Below, piece after piece: positions 16,231-23,470 of a DNA stretch of 64,000 bases (position 1 is the first letter of the stretch; the number at the start of each line of letters is the position of its first letter). The position numbers were made by a program, and so were the translations under genes. Origin of the DNA: Chitinophagaceae bacterium (GTDB lineage Bacteria; Bacteroidota; Bacteroidia; Chitinophagales; Chitinophagaceae); NCBI GenBank assembly GCA_016719015.1, contig JADKAZ010000001.1, forward strand, positions 496,001 to 560,000, in the 5' to 3' direction. Below the pieces are notes generated by a model. The model saw only the letters and a list, made by a program, of their open reading frames with translations. It did not search any database and was not told where the DNA came from.

Positions 16231-17652
16231 ATGTATGCCATCGTTGATATTGAAACTACCGGAAGTTATGCTGCCGCCAACGGTATCACTGAAATTTCCA
16301 TTCATGTACATGATGGCAATACTGTAATCGAAAAATTTGAAAGCCTCATCAACCCCCGTCAGCCCATCCCCTATTACATCCAGGCCATGACGGGTATCAA
16401 CGATAAAATGGTAGCCAATGCACCCACCTTTGAGATGGTAGCTGAAAAAATTCATACTCTACTTCACGACAAAATTTTCATTGCCCACAATGTAAACTTT
16501 GATTACTCTTTTATAAATGCCCATTTAAAAGAATGTGGGTTCGACCTGAATAGTAAAAAGCTCTGCACCGTCAGATTGAGCCGTAAAATATTTCCGGGAT
16601 TCCCCTCCTACAGCCTTGGCAGGTTGTGCCAGTCATTGGGCATTATCATCAATGACCGCCACCGGGCCGGTGGTGATACTGAAGCCACCGTAAAGGTTTT
16701 CGAATTGCTTTTGCAACATGATACCGAACAGCACATTCAAAAAAGCCTGCAGCGAAATTCAAAAGAAGCCATACTGCCGCCCAACGTTCCCAAAGAGCAT
16801 TTTAATAAATTACCTTATACTCCGGGTATTTATTATTTCCATAATGAAAAAGGCAAAGTGGTATATGTTGGCAAAGCCAATAATATCCGTTACCGGGTCA
16901 ACAGTCATTTCAGTAATAATTCTGAAAGCCGGCAGAAGCAAAACTTTATGCAGCATGTGCATGCCATCAGCTATCAAACCTGTGGCACCGAGCTGATGTC
17001 CTGTATACTCGAATCAACAGAAATAAAAAAAAGGTGGCCTGTTTTCAATTCATCCCAAAAAAGATGGGAAGATGTGTATGGCATTTTCAGCTATGAAGAC
17101 CAAAATGGCTATCAACGACTGGCAATAGATAAAAACAGGAAACGGTTACATCCTGTTTACACCTTTCACTACCTGGTAGATGGTCATGCCATTATCCGAA
17201 AACTGATTAAAGATTTTAACCTCTGCCCAAAGCTTTGTTTCCTGCAAAAAGATACCGGGCCATGCGAAGGCATGAATGAGGGATATTGTTATGGTGCCTG
17301 TAAACAAAAAGAAACCGCAGCATCCTACAATGAAAGAGTGAAAAAAGCTTGTGACTCACTCCGGGCACAACCATCCTTTGCCATTGTTGATAAGGGATTA
17401 AATGATGAAGACAAATCCTGCATACTGGTTTGGGAAGGCACCTTTTATGGCATGGGCTATATTCCTGCAGATGCACAAATAACAAATCCTGATTCGTTGA
17501 AAGAATACCTGACTACTTATAAAGAAAATAGTTTTATCCGCAACCTGGTAAATGGATATGCAGCCAGGTTTCCTTCAAAAATTATTTACCTTAATAATGC
17601 CGGAGAAATTAATCCAGCCACTGAAAATCTTCTCCAATGGGCATCTGACTGA
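16231..17652 (+). CDS. DEDDh exonuclease fused to GIY-YIG (UvrC/Cho-like) nuclease
   Basis: A 473-residue two-domain nuclease. Residues 1-165 are a DnaQ-type 3'-5' exonuclease with DEDDh residues D6 and E8 (VDIETTG), D91 (HNVNFDYSF), H144 and D149 (DRHRAGGDTEA). Residues about 195-275 are a GIY-YIG domain (TPGIYYF, VVYVGKANNIRYR) as in the N-terminus of UvrC or Cho. The cysteine-rich stretch LCPKLCFLQ...GPCEGMNEGYCYGAC at about 330-360 corresponds to the UvrC N-terminal half. The UvrC C-terminal endonuclease and UvrB-binding regions are absent. It probably acts in DNA repair. It overlaps the thioesterase gene tail-to-tail by 44 bases. Confidence 0.88.
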   Translation: MYAIVDIETTGSYAAANGITEISIHVHDGNTVIEKFESLINPRQPIPYYIQAMTGINDKMVANAPTFEMVAEKIHTLLHDKIFIAHNVNFDYSFINAHLKECGFDLNSKKLCTVRLSRKIFPGFPSYSLGRLCQSLGIIINDRHRAGGDTEATVKVFELLLQHDTEQHIQKSLQRNSKEAILPPNVPKEHFNKLPYTPGIYYFHNEKGKVVYVGKANNIRYRVNSHFSNNSESRQKQNFMQHVHAISYQTCGTELMSCILESTEIKKRWPVFNSSQKRWEDVYGIFSYEDQNGYQRLAIDKNRKRLHPVYTFHYLVDGHAIIRKLIKDFNLCPKLCFLQKDTGPCEGMNEGYCYGACKQKETAASYNERVKKACDSLRAQPSFAIVDKGLNDEDKSCILVWEGTFYGMGYIPADAQITNPDSLKEYLTTYKENSFIRNLVNGYAARFPSKIIYLNNAGEINPATENLLQWASD

Positions 17653-18046
17653 ATACATCAGTCACTTCCACAGAAGGAATAAAAAGCTTTCGTTCCTTTA
17701 AATTCATCCAGGCGCCGTCAACAGTAACCACCGCACAAAGTGTATCCTCCTGTTTTTTTATTTCATGGGCAATGGTCCACCGGGAATAATCCCTACGGCC
17801 TTTAACTAATTTAAGATTGATAGTTAAGTTATCTCCATATTTAATTTCTTTCCTGAAAACAGCTTCTTCCCGGAAGATGATAGGACCAAAATGCAACTTT
17901 TGCATGACAGCAGGAGTCAATCCATGTTGAATGAGGTATTCCATACGGCACAAGGCTCCCCAATCATAATAAACAGAATGACGCAGATGAAAGTTGGGGT
18001 CCAGGTCGGACCAACGTATTTGCAAAGGATGTGAATATAACTCCAT
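17609..18046 (-). CDS. Acyl-CoA thioesterase, 4HBT hot-dog family
   Basis: A 145-residue protein likely to hydrolyse acyl-CoA thioesters in the cytoplasm. The hot-dog signature is RWSDLDPNFHLRHSVYYDWG near the N-terminus, equivalent to the R-x-x-D-x-D-x-x-x-H-x-x-x-x-x-Y motif of YbgC/FadM-type enzymes, with the catalytic Asp in that segment. The length fits a single hot-dog domain. Its 3' end overlaps the convergent nuclease gene by 44 bases. Substrate unknown. Confidence 0.8.
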   Translation of the reverse strand: MELYSHPLQIRWSDLDPNFHLRHSVYYDWGALCRMEYLIQHGLTPAVMQKLHFGPIIFREEAVFRKEIKYGDNLTINLKLVKGRRDYSRWTIAHEIKKQEDTLCAVVTVDGAWMNLKERKLFIPSVEVTDVFSQMPIGEDFQWLD

Positions 18047-18112
18047 TATATATTGGTTGATAACAGAACGAAATTAAATGATTACAGGCAGCCGAATTAC
18101 GGTTTCAACCTG

Positions 18113-18120
18113 TATTTTTG
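18113..18120 (+). promoter_or_regulatory. Candidate -7 box of the FKBP gene
   Basis: TATTTTTG fits TAnnTTTG and ends 19 bases before the start codon at 18140, leaving a very short leader. No matching -33 box was found. Confidence 0.35.
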
Positions 18121-18139
18121 ACAACTCAAAAAATCAAAT

Positions 18140-18871
18140 ATGCAAAAAATAATCTTATCCGTATTGCTGCTGGCAGGAACTGGTGCATTAAAAGCTCAAC
18201 CACCAAAGACTCAGGCAAACCGTACCCAGGTTCCTAAACCGGTAACCCCGGTAAACATTTTAAAAACAACCAACGATTCTGTTAGCTATGTGCTTGGCGA
18301 AATTGCTGCATTTAACCTCGTTCAACAAGGGCTGGGAGATGTAAAGATCAACAACACTGTTTTCCTTAGGGCTTTAAATGATATCCTGGGTAAAAAACAA
18401 ACTTTAATGGACGATGTAACTGCCAATGCTTTACTGAATAACTATATGGTAAAATTACAACAGGATAAAGTAAAGCCTGCCATCGAGGAAGGGAATAAAT
18501 TTTTAGCACAAAATAAATTGAAACCCGGGGTGAAGACAACCGCATCCGGTTTACAATATGAAGTAATAACAGAAGGGCAAGGCAATAAGCCTGCTGCCAT
18601 CGATACCTTTGTTGCCCATTACAGAGGCACCTTGCTGAATGGTACAGAATTCGATGCTTCCTATAACCGTGGACAGCCTTTAACACTGGGGGTAAGCCAG
18701 GTAATCCGTGGATGGACAGAAGGTCTTCAACTAATGCCCATCGGTTCTAAATATAAATTCTGGATTCCATATGATCTTGGATATGGAGTAATGGGACAGG
18801 GACAGATACCAGGCGGTGCATTATTGATTTTTGAGGTAGAATTGCTGGATGTGAAGAAGAAGCAAGAATAA
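18140..18871 (+). CDS. FKBP-type peptidyl-prolyl cis-trans isomerase, exported
   Basis: A 243-residue folding catalyst with a signal peptide (MQKIILSVLLLAGTGALKAQ). Residues about 45-130 match the FKBP N-terminal dimerisation domain (SVSYVLGEIAAFNLVQQGL, LNNYMVKLQQDK). Residues about 135-240 are the catalytic FKBP domain (TASGLQYEVITEGQG, VAHYRGTLLNGTEFDASYNRG, VIRGWTEGLQLMPIGSKYKF, IPGGALLIFEVELL). The arrangement corresponds to FkpA/Mip-like periplasmic isomerases. It is a single-gene unit ending in the hairpin at 18894-18926. Confidence 0.93.
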   Translation: MQKIILSVLLLAGTGALKAQPPKTQANRTQVPKPVTPVNILKTTNDSVSYVLGEIAAFNLVQQGLGDVKINNTVFLRALNDILGKKQTLMDDVTANALLNNYMVKLQQDKVKPAIEEGNKFLAQNKLKPGVKTTASGLQYEVITEGQGNKPAAIDTFVAHYRGTLLNGTEFDASYNRGQPLTLGVSQVIRGWTEGLQLMPIGSKYKFWIPYDLGYGVMGQGQIPGGALLIFEVELLDVKKKQE

Positions 18872-18893
18872 ATTATTGAAACCAAAAAAAATT

Positions 18894-18926
18894 AAAAAGC
18901 CATGAAGAAAATTTTATGGCTTTTTT
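18894..18926 (+). terminator. Bidirectional terminator between FKBP and K+ channel genes
   Basis: A perfect 10-bp stem AAAAAGCCAT/ATGGCTTTTT with a 12-base loop and T tracts on both strands, between two convergent genes. Confidence 0.85.
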
Positions 18927-18945
18927 GTTGTGTATACAGAAATCC

Positions 18946-19953
18946 CTATTTCAAATTACCTTTCAGCTGCATGATCTGATGACGGGTTCCCAGCAACATT
19001 ACTTTCATCCCTTTTATTACAGCAGTATCATCCGGAGGGTTGATCAGAAATTTACCAAGGGGATCCTTTATGCCGATACAATTAACTCCTGTTTTGTTCC
19101 AATTCATTACATCCCGTAAAGTTTTTCCTTTCAGATCTTCCGGCAGATCATCGTAAGCTACCGATTCCATATGAATGGACTGCCCCTGTTCACCCGAAAG
19201 AAAATCAATAAACTCTACTACATCAGGCTTTGAAACAAGGGTTGCCATATGCGAACCTCCAATGCGATCGGGCATTATCACATTATTAGCTCCTGCTTTT
19301 TTAAGCTTGGGTACTGAGGTTGCTTCGGAGGCCCTGCTGATAATCTGAATATCGGGATTTAGGGAACGGGCAGAAAGTACAATAAAAACATTTTCAGCAT
19401 CTAAAGGTAATGTAGTGATCAACGCCCTTGCTCTTTCTACCCCTGCCAAACGCAGCAGATCATCATCCGTGCCATCACCTTCCAGATGCAGGATATCATC
19501 ACCCTCTGCAATTTTTTTTAGTATGAGTTGTTCATCTTTTTCAATGACAATAAAAGGGATATCATGTGCTTTCAAAACTTGAGCAGCCTGGTGTCCGTTA
19601 CGGCCATAACCGCACAGTATAACATGTTTGTCAAGACGGGCAATATCTTTCATGAGCTTTCGGGTTTTAAAATATTTATTAATTTCTCCACTCACTACAA
19701 ACTGGGTGATGCGGGTTATAGCAAAGGCGAAAGTGCCCCAACTGGTAATAAGCAAAAAGATGGTGAACCACTTTCCCGGTTCACTTAATGGAACTACTTC
19801 TCCATATCCTACAGTAGTAATTGAAATGGTTGTCATGAATAAGGAATCCACAAAAGAGGCATTTTCAATAACCATATAGCCAACTATCCCTGTGAGAATG
19901 ATGACATGCAGTACAATGAAAGGCTGGAGAAGCCTGAGTGTTGACTTACGCAA
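18946..19953 (-). CDS. Two-TM potassium channel with RCK (TrkA-N/TrkA-C) domains
   Basis: A 335-residue ligand-gated K+ channel. Two membrane segments (about 10-28 and 62-88) flank a pore loop with the selectivity filter TVGYG (47-51). Residues about 108-225 are a TrkA-N Rossmann domain (VILCGYGRNGHQAAQVL, IEKDE, GDGTDDDLLRLAGVERA). Residues about 250-335 are TrkA-C (KGMKVMLLGT). This is the MthK-like arrangement. No ATG is available: the frame opens with TTG at 19953, directly after an in-frame stop nine bases further up, so TTG is the probable start. It is convergent with the FKBP gene. Confidence 0.9.
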   Translation of the reverse strand: MRKSTLRLLQPFIVLHVIILTGIVGYMVIENASFVDSLFMTTISITTVGYGEVVPLSEPGKWFTIFLLITSWGTFAFAITRITQFVVSGEINKYFKTRKLMKDIARLDKHVILCGYGRNGHQAAQVLKAHDIPFIVIEKDEQLILKKIAEGDDILHLEGDGTDDDLLRLAGVERARALITTLPLDAENVFIVLSARSLNPDIQIISRASEATSVPKLKKAGANNVIMPDRIGGSHMATLVSKPDVVEFIDFLSGEQGQSIHMESVAYDDLPEDLKGKTLRDVMNWNKTGVNCIGIKDPLGKFLINPPDDTAVIKGMKVMLLGTRHQIMQLKGNLK

Positions 19954-20010
19954 AATTTTTCATTTGCATAAAAATAAAAAAGGAATTTGAGTACCCCGCA
20001 TTTATTACCG

Positions 20011-20044
20011 AAATAAAAAAGGGGACGGCCAAAAAGCCATCCCC
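20011..20044 (-). terminator. Terminator of the T9SS type A protein gene
   Basis: On the minus strand GGGGATGGC and GGCCGTCCCC pair around a T-rich loop, followed by TTTTTTATTT. A diverged copy of this terminator occurs at 22565-22598. Confidence 0.9.
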
Positions 20045-20071
20045 GGAGGTTTAGTTAAAAACCCTGAGCAT

Positions 20072-22309
20072 CTATCGTTTAATGATTTTATTGGTAAATT
20101 TTCCATCTTCAGAAATGATTTCCATGAAGTACAAACCTGGTTTCAACATTTCCAGATTTGACAAGACTACAATATTTTCTCCTGCCTGAACATTAATGCT
20201 GTAATTACTTTCCAGTTGACCAGCAGCATTGTTGATTCGTATAGTAATGGCAGTTTCTTTAGCACTACTGATTTGCAATTTAAGATCAGTAGTAAACGGG
20301 TTGGGATATATTGTGAAATTCTTCAATGCTAACAATCCATCCAGGCGTAATGCTACTATTTTACTATAAGAACCCTTTTTGTCAATATCTATCACTTTCA
20401 TGCGATAGTAAATAACCTTTACTGAATTGATAAGAGGATCGATGTACTGGTAATTCTTAATATCTGCTGTTGTCCCACTGCCGCTAACTGTTCCCACACT
20501 ATTGAAATTAATACCATCCATGCTTCGCTGAATTTCAAAATAATCATTTCTTGTTTCACCGGCTGTAGTCCATCGCAGCACTGCATCAGTATTAATTTTT
20601 TGCACCGTAAAGGCAGTCATTTTGACTGGCAGACCAATTCCGATAGGACCAATGATGGCAGTACCATCATCAACAAAAGGAGTAATACCATCCTGCTCTG
20701 TACCTGTAATCCGGGCAGTATTAGATACAAAGTTTATAATTGTCGCATTGGAGGGAACAATGCACTGGAATTGAACACTAAAAGAATCATTAGCCGCAAG
20801 AGTACCTCCTGAAACAGAAGTTGAGCCTGTTCCAATGAAAAACTTGATATAATCCTTACCACCAAATGTTCCCTTAAATGCAGCATCGTCACCATTGGCA
20901 TCTGTTTGGAAACCTACAGATACCCCTGGAGTTGGCGCATTAACTTTTAAAGAGCCTGTTCTGAAAGTAAGTCCACCGGGCAGTGTATCTGTAATAACAC
21001 AATTGAAAGCACTACCGCTTCCCAGGTTTTTACCCGTAATTGTATAGGTTAATATTTCATTTGGATTAAGCAGGTTATTAGGAAGCTGCCAGGGTGCATT
21101 TCCTGAAGCTGTGTCTTTTACAATTTTATCCAGCTGCACCAATGGTGGTTTTGTTTTCATGGTGAAGGCGAAAATGCTGGGGAAATACTGGTCAGCCTCA
21201 GTTCCAAACACTACATTGACATTAGTTGTAGCAGGTGAAATCCCAAAACCTACACCCACTTCTACTTCATCAATATCAATTCCCATTTGGTTTTTAAAAT
21301 CAGGGTTTTTATTGCCTGACAGATGCACACCATTTTTTGAAATCGTTCCATTCCACATATTAGTAACGGGATTAGCAGTATTGGAAACTGCTTTTCCATT
21401 CACATTTATAAAATCCCCGTTGGGGTTGGCAAGTGATGCAGCAAGATTGGCATCTCCTTCCCAGGCAACAGTTGACATATATGCGTCAGATGCAAGAGCA
21501 AATGTAGCCGGTGGGTTTAAACCACTAAGCGTAATGGTTTGTGATGTAACTGAACCATCATCATATACTTGCAGAAACCCGTCATAAATTCTGATACTGG
21601 AGTAGGCTAATGACAAGTTTTCATAAACTACTACAAGTGACCAACCAGCAAAATAACCGCCGCCACTAATTGAACCCGTTGCCGCTGCAATATCTGCCAT
21701 ATAATATGTACCATTCCCCCTGGCATTTACATAGGATGTAACGTCGAAGTAAGCCTGGTAAACTGAATCCGTACCGCCTCCCCCAACGATTGATTTATCA
21801 ATAGCACCTAAAGCTGCTGTAATGGTTTGATAACCTTCTGAATTGAATTTCACTTTAGCAGTTCTGAGGTTTATATTATTTAATCCTCCGGTATTGCTTT
21901 TTATTCTTCCGCCCCAGTATAAACGGGCAAATTTGATCACATTACTGCCAGCTGGAAGAATAAGGTTAGCAGAAGAAGAGTTGGCTGTTGAACCTACTCC
22001 ATCGATATCTACAAACTGGATATTTGAGTTATCGTTGCCGTAGGCACTGGTTCGGCCATAGGTATAATCACCAGTTCCGCTGATACTGAAATCATTCATT
22101 TGGGCAGTATTTATTACACCTGTACTGCCACTGCCGCTGGTGAATATAGCTGTAATGGTGTTGCCAATAATAACATGCCCTCCCCTGATATTATCAGAAT
22201 AAATATTTGTATACGGCCGTATCACCTGTGCTTGTGTGGCAGAAACAAAAAATAATGGGATTATAAAGAAGGGAAGCAAATAGCTTCTTTGAAAAGTAAA
22301 CGTTCTCAT
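20072..22309 (-). CDS. Secreted protein with DUF11-like repeat and T9SS type A sorting domain
   Basis: A 745-residue exported protein of unknown function. It has a signal peptide (MRTFTFQRSYLLPFFIIPLF, cleaved near residue 28). Residues about 30-380 form a beta-rich section (FARLYWGGRI, SVYQAYFDVTSYV, YFAGWSLVVVYE) like those that precede DUF11 repeats in surface proteins. Residues about 390-560 contain a DUF11-like repeat (LTYTITGKNLGSGSAFNCVI, DTLPGGLTFRTGSL). A FN3-like stretch follows (TTAGETRNDYFEIQRS). The C-terminus (PNPFTTDLKLQI, AGENIVVL, GLYFMEI, NKIIKR) is the T9SS type A sorting domain. It is transcribed alone. Confidence 0.85.
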   Translation of the reverse strand: MRTFTFQRSYLLPFFIIPLFFVSATQAQVIRPYTNIYSDNIRGGHVIIGNTITAIFTSGSGSTGVINTAQMNDFSISGTGDYTYGRTSAYGNDNSNIQFVDIDGVGSTANSSSANLILPAGSNVIKFARLYWGGRIKSNTGGLNNINLRTAKVKFNSEGYQTITAALGAIDKSIVGGGGTDSVYQAYFDVTSYVNARGNGTYYMADIAAATGSISGGGYFAGWSLVVVYENLSLAYSSIRIYDGFLQVYDDGSVTSQTITLSGLNPPATFALASDAYMSTVAWEGDANLAASLANPNGDFINVNGKAVSNTANPVTNMWNGTISKNGVHLSGNKNPDFKNQMGIDIDEVEVGVGFGISPATTNVNVVFGTEADQYFPSIFAFTMKTKPPLVQLDKIVKDTASGNAPWQLPNNLLNPNEILTYTITGKNLGSGSAFNCVITDTLPGGLTFRTGSLKVNAPTPGVSVGFQTDANGDDAAFKGTFGGKDYIKFFIGTGSTSVSGGTLAANDSFSVQFQCIVPSNATIINFVSNTARITGTEQDGITPFVDDGTAIIGPIGIGLPVKMTAFTVQKINTDAVLRWTTAGETRNDYFEIQRSMDGINFNSVGTVSGSGTTADIKNYQYIDPLINSVKVIYYRMKVIDIDKKGSYSKIVALRLDGLLALKNFTIYPNPFTTDLKLQISSAKETAITIRINNAAGQLESNYSINVQAGENIVVLSNLEMLKPGLYFMEIISEDGKFTNKIIKR

Positions 22310-22343
22310 GACTAGGGTTTTAGTGTGAAAAATCGATTAAAAA

Positions 22344-22372
22344 AATTCCGGGGTGCCAATAATTGGAACCCC
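22344..22372 (-). terminator. Terminator-like hairpin in the leader of the T9SS type A gene
   Basis: The minus strand has GGGGTTCCAATT pairing with a mismatch to ATTGGCACCCC, then CGGAATTTTTTT, ending 34 bases before the gene start. It could attenuate transcription into the gene or terminate a transcript from upstream. Confidence 0.4.
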
Positions 22373-22564
22373 TAAATTCAGGAATTATTTTAAAGGAAAG
22401 AACTCAGTCAGATATAGAACAAGAACTCTTCTGCCGGGCTGAGGAGAACACCTGTTTTCCGACTATTCCAAAACTAATTCAGCATACATCCGATTAAAAT
22501 GATTGCTGTTTGTTGAATAGATGATTAAAAGCAGGTTTTGTGTCAGAAGTAGTAGAAGCTATAA

Positions 22565-22598
22565 AAATAAAAAAGAGGACGGTCTGCAAGCCATCCCC
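22565..22598 (-). terminator. Terminator downstream of cmk, similar to that of the T9SS gene
   Basis: The minus strand has GGGGATGGCTTGCAGACCGTCC then TCTTTTTTATTTTTA. It resembles the terminator at 20011-20044 in stem and T tract, differing mainly in the loop and one base of the stem. Confidence 0.7.
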
Positions 22599-22623
22599 AA
22601 GGTCAGGTTACCTTAATCATTTA

Positions 22624-22713
22624 TCATTTATTCACTATAATTTTTTTATTTACCCTATCATGCGAGTAGAAATCACTAATAGTTGTGTATAATTTTTCAT
22701 ATGCTGCAAACAT
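22624..22713 (-). pseudogene. Possible 29-codon ORF or remnant of a T9SS protein C-terminus
   Basis: Starts one base after the cmk stop codon and runs MFAAYEKLYTTISDF... to VNKKIIVNK. The ending and the LYxxxIS spacing resemble the last residues of the T9SS type A domain encoded at 20072 (GLYFMEIISEDGK...NKIIKR). It is followed by a terminator related to the one of that gene. Either a tiny gene, chance, or the tail of a decayed paralog. Confidence 0.25.
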
Positions 22714-22714
22714 C

Positions 22715-23404
22715 TCATTTTAATTGAGCTATTTTATCCCTGGCTAATATAAGTGCCTTACTAAACTGCTCTTTTTCAGTAAGATTTGTATTGTCAAGCT
22801 CAATTGCATCTTTTGCCTTTCGCAAAGGGCTTACTTCACGGTGAGAATCGATATAGTCCCTCATCTCCAGGTTATCCTTTACTTCTTCAATTGTCACATT
22901 AGGATTTTTTTCATATAACTCTTTAAATCGTCTTTGTACCCGGATGGCATTATCTGCCGTCATAAATATTTTGAGTTCTGCTTTTGGAAATACTACGGTG
23001 CCGATATCCCTTCCATCCATTACAATTCCTTTCTTTTTCCCCATTAATTGCTGTTGGGCTACTGCAAACTCCCTTACTTCTTTAATAGCAGCCACATCAC
23101 TTACTTTTTCAGCTACTACCATATCACGGATTACATACTCAACATTCTCATCATTCAAATAGATTTCACTGCTACTACTTTTGGGATTGAAAACAAACTC
23201 CAGGCTTATACTTTTCAAGGCCTCCTTTACTTCTTTCTTCTCAGCAAGGTCAATATTATTACGAAGAAAGTAAAGGGTGATAGCACGGTACATGGCTCCG
23301 CTATCCACATATAAATAACCCAACTCTTTAGCCAACTGTTTGGCTAAAGTGCTTTTGCCGCAACTTGACCAGCCATCGATGGTTATGATTATTTTTTTTG
23401 CCAC
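22715..23404 (-). CDS. cmk: Cytidylate kinase
   Basis: Phosphorylates CMP and dCMP to the diphosphates. The 229-residue length matches the family (E. coli 227). The N-terminal P-loop is IDGWSSCGKSTLAKQLA, followed by YVDSGAMYRAITLYFL, the GRDIGTVVFP motif near residue 140, and the C-terminal REVSPLRKAKDAIELD. Start taken as GTG 23404 (VAKKIIITIDG); the longer frame would extend through the clpC terminator. It lies 66 bases downstream of clpC on the same strand but is separated from it by that terminator, which overlaps the region just before the start. Confidence 0.95.
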   Translation of the reverse strand: MAKKIIITIDGWSSCGKSTLAKQLAKELGYLYVDSGAMYRAITLYFLRNNIDLAEKKEVKEALKSISLEFVFNPKSSSSEIYLNDENVEYVIRDMVVAEKVSDVAAIKEVREFAVAQQQLMGKKKGIVMDGRDIGTVVFPKAELKIFMTADNAIRVQRRFKELYEKNPNVTIEEVKDNLEMRDYIDSHREVSPLRKAKDAIELDNTNLTEKEQFSKALILARDKIAQLK

Positions 23405-23416
23405 GACTTGGCAAAA

Positions 23417-23449
23417 GTAAAAAAGGAGTACCGTAGATTGGTACTCCTT
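23417..23449 (-). terminator. Terminator of clpC
   Basis: A perfect 10-bp stem AAGGAGTACC/GGTACTCCTT with a 7-base loop, followed on the minus strand by a T tract, 22 bases after the clpC stop codon. The cmk start codon lies 13 bases beyond. Confidence 0.88.
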
Positions 23450-23470
23450 CACAACTTTATTATTGATTAC

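Larger units (their letters stand above)
22310..22714. other. 405-base spacer between the T9SS protein gene and cmk
   Basis: It holds, from right to left on the minus strand, a 29-codon open frame ending in a T9SS-like tail (22624-22713), a terminator (22565-22598), about 190 bases in which nothing was recognised, and a hairpin with a T tract (22344-22372) in the leader of the T9SS protein gene. No complete gene was recognised. Confidence 0.6.

Noticed and set aside
21111..21587. 158-codon plus-strand frame across the T9SS type A gene
   Set aside because: Opposite strand of a well-supported gene with a clear sorting domain; no independent support.
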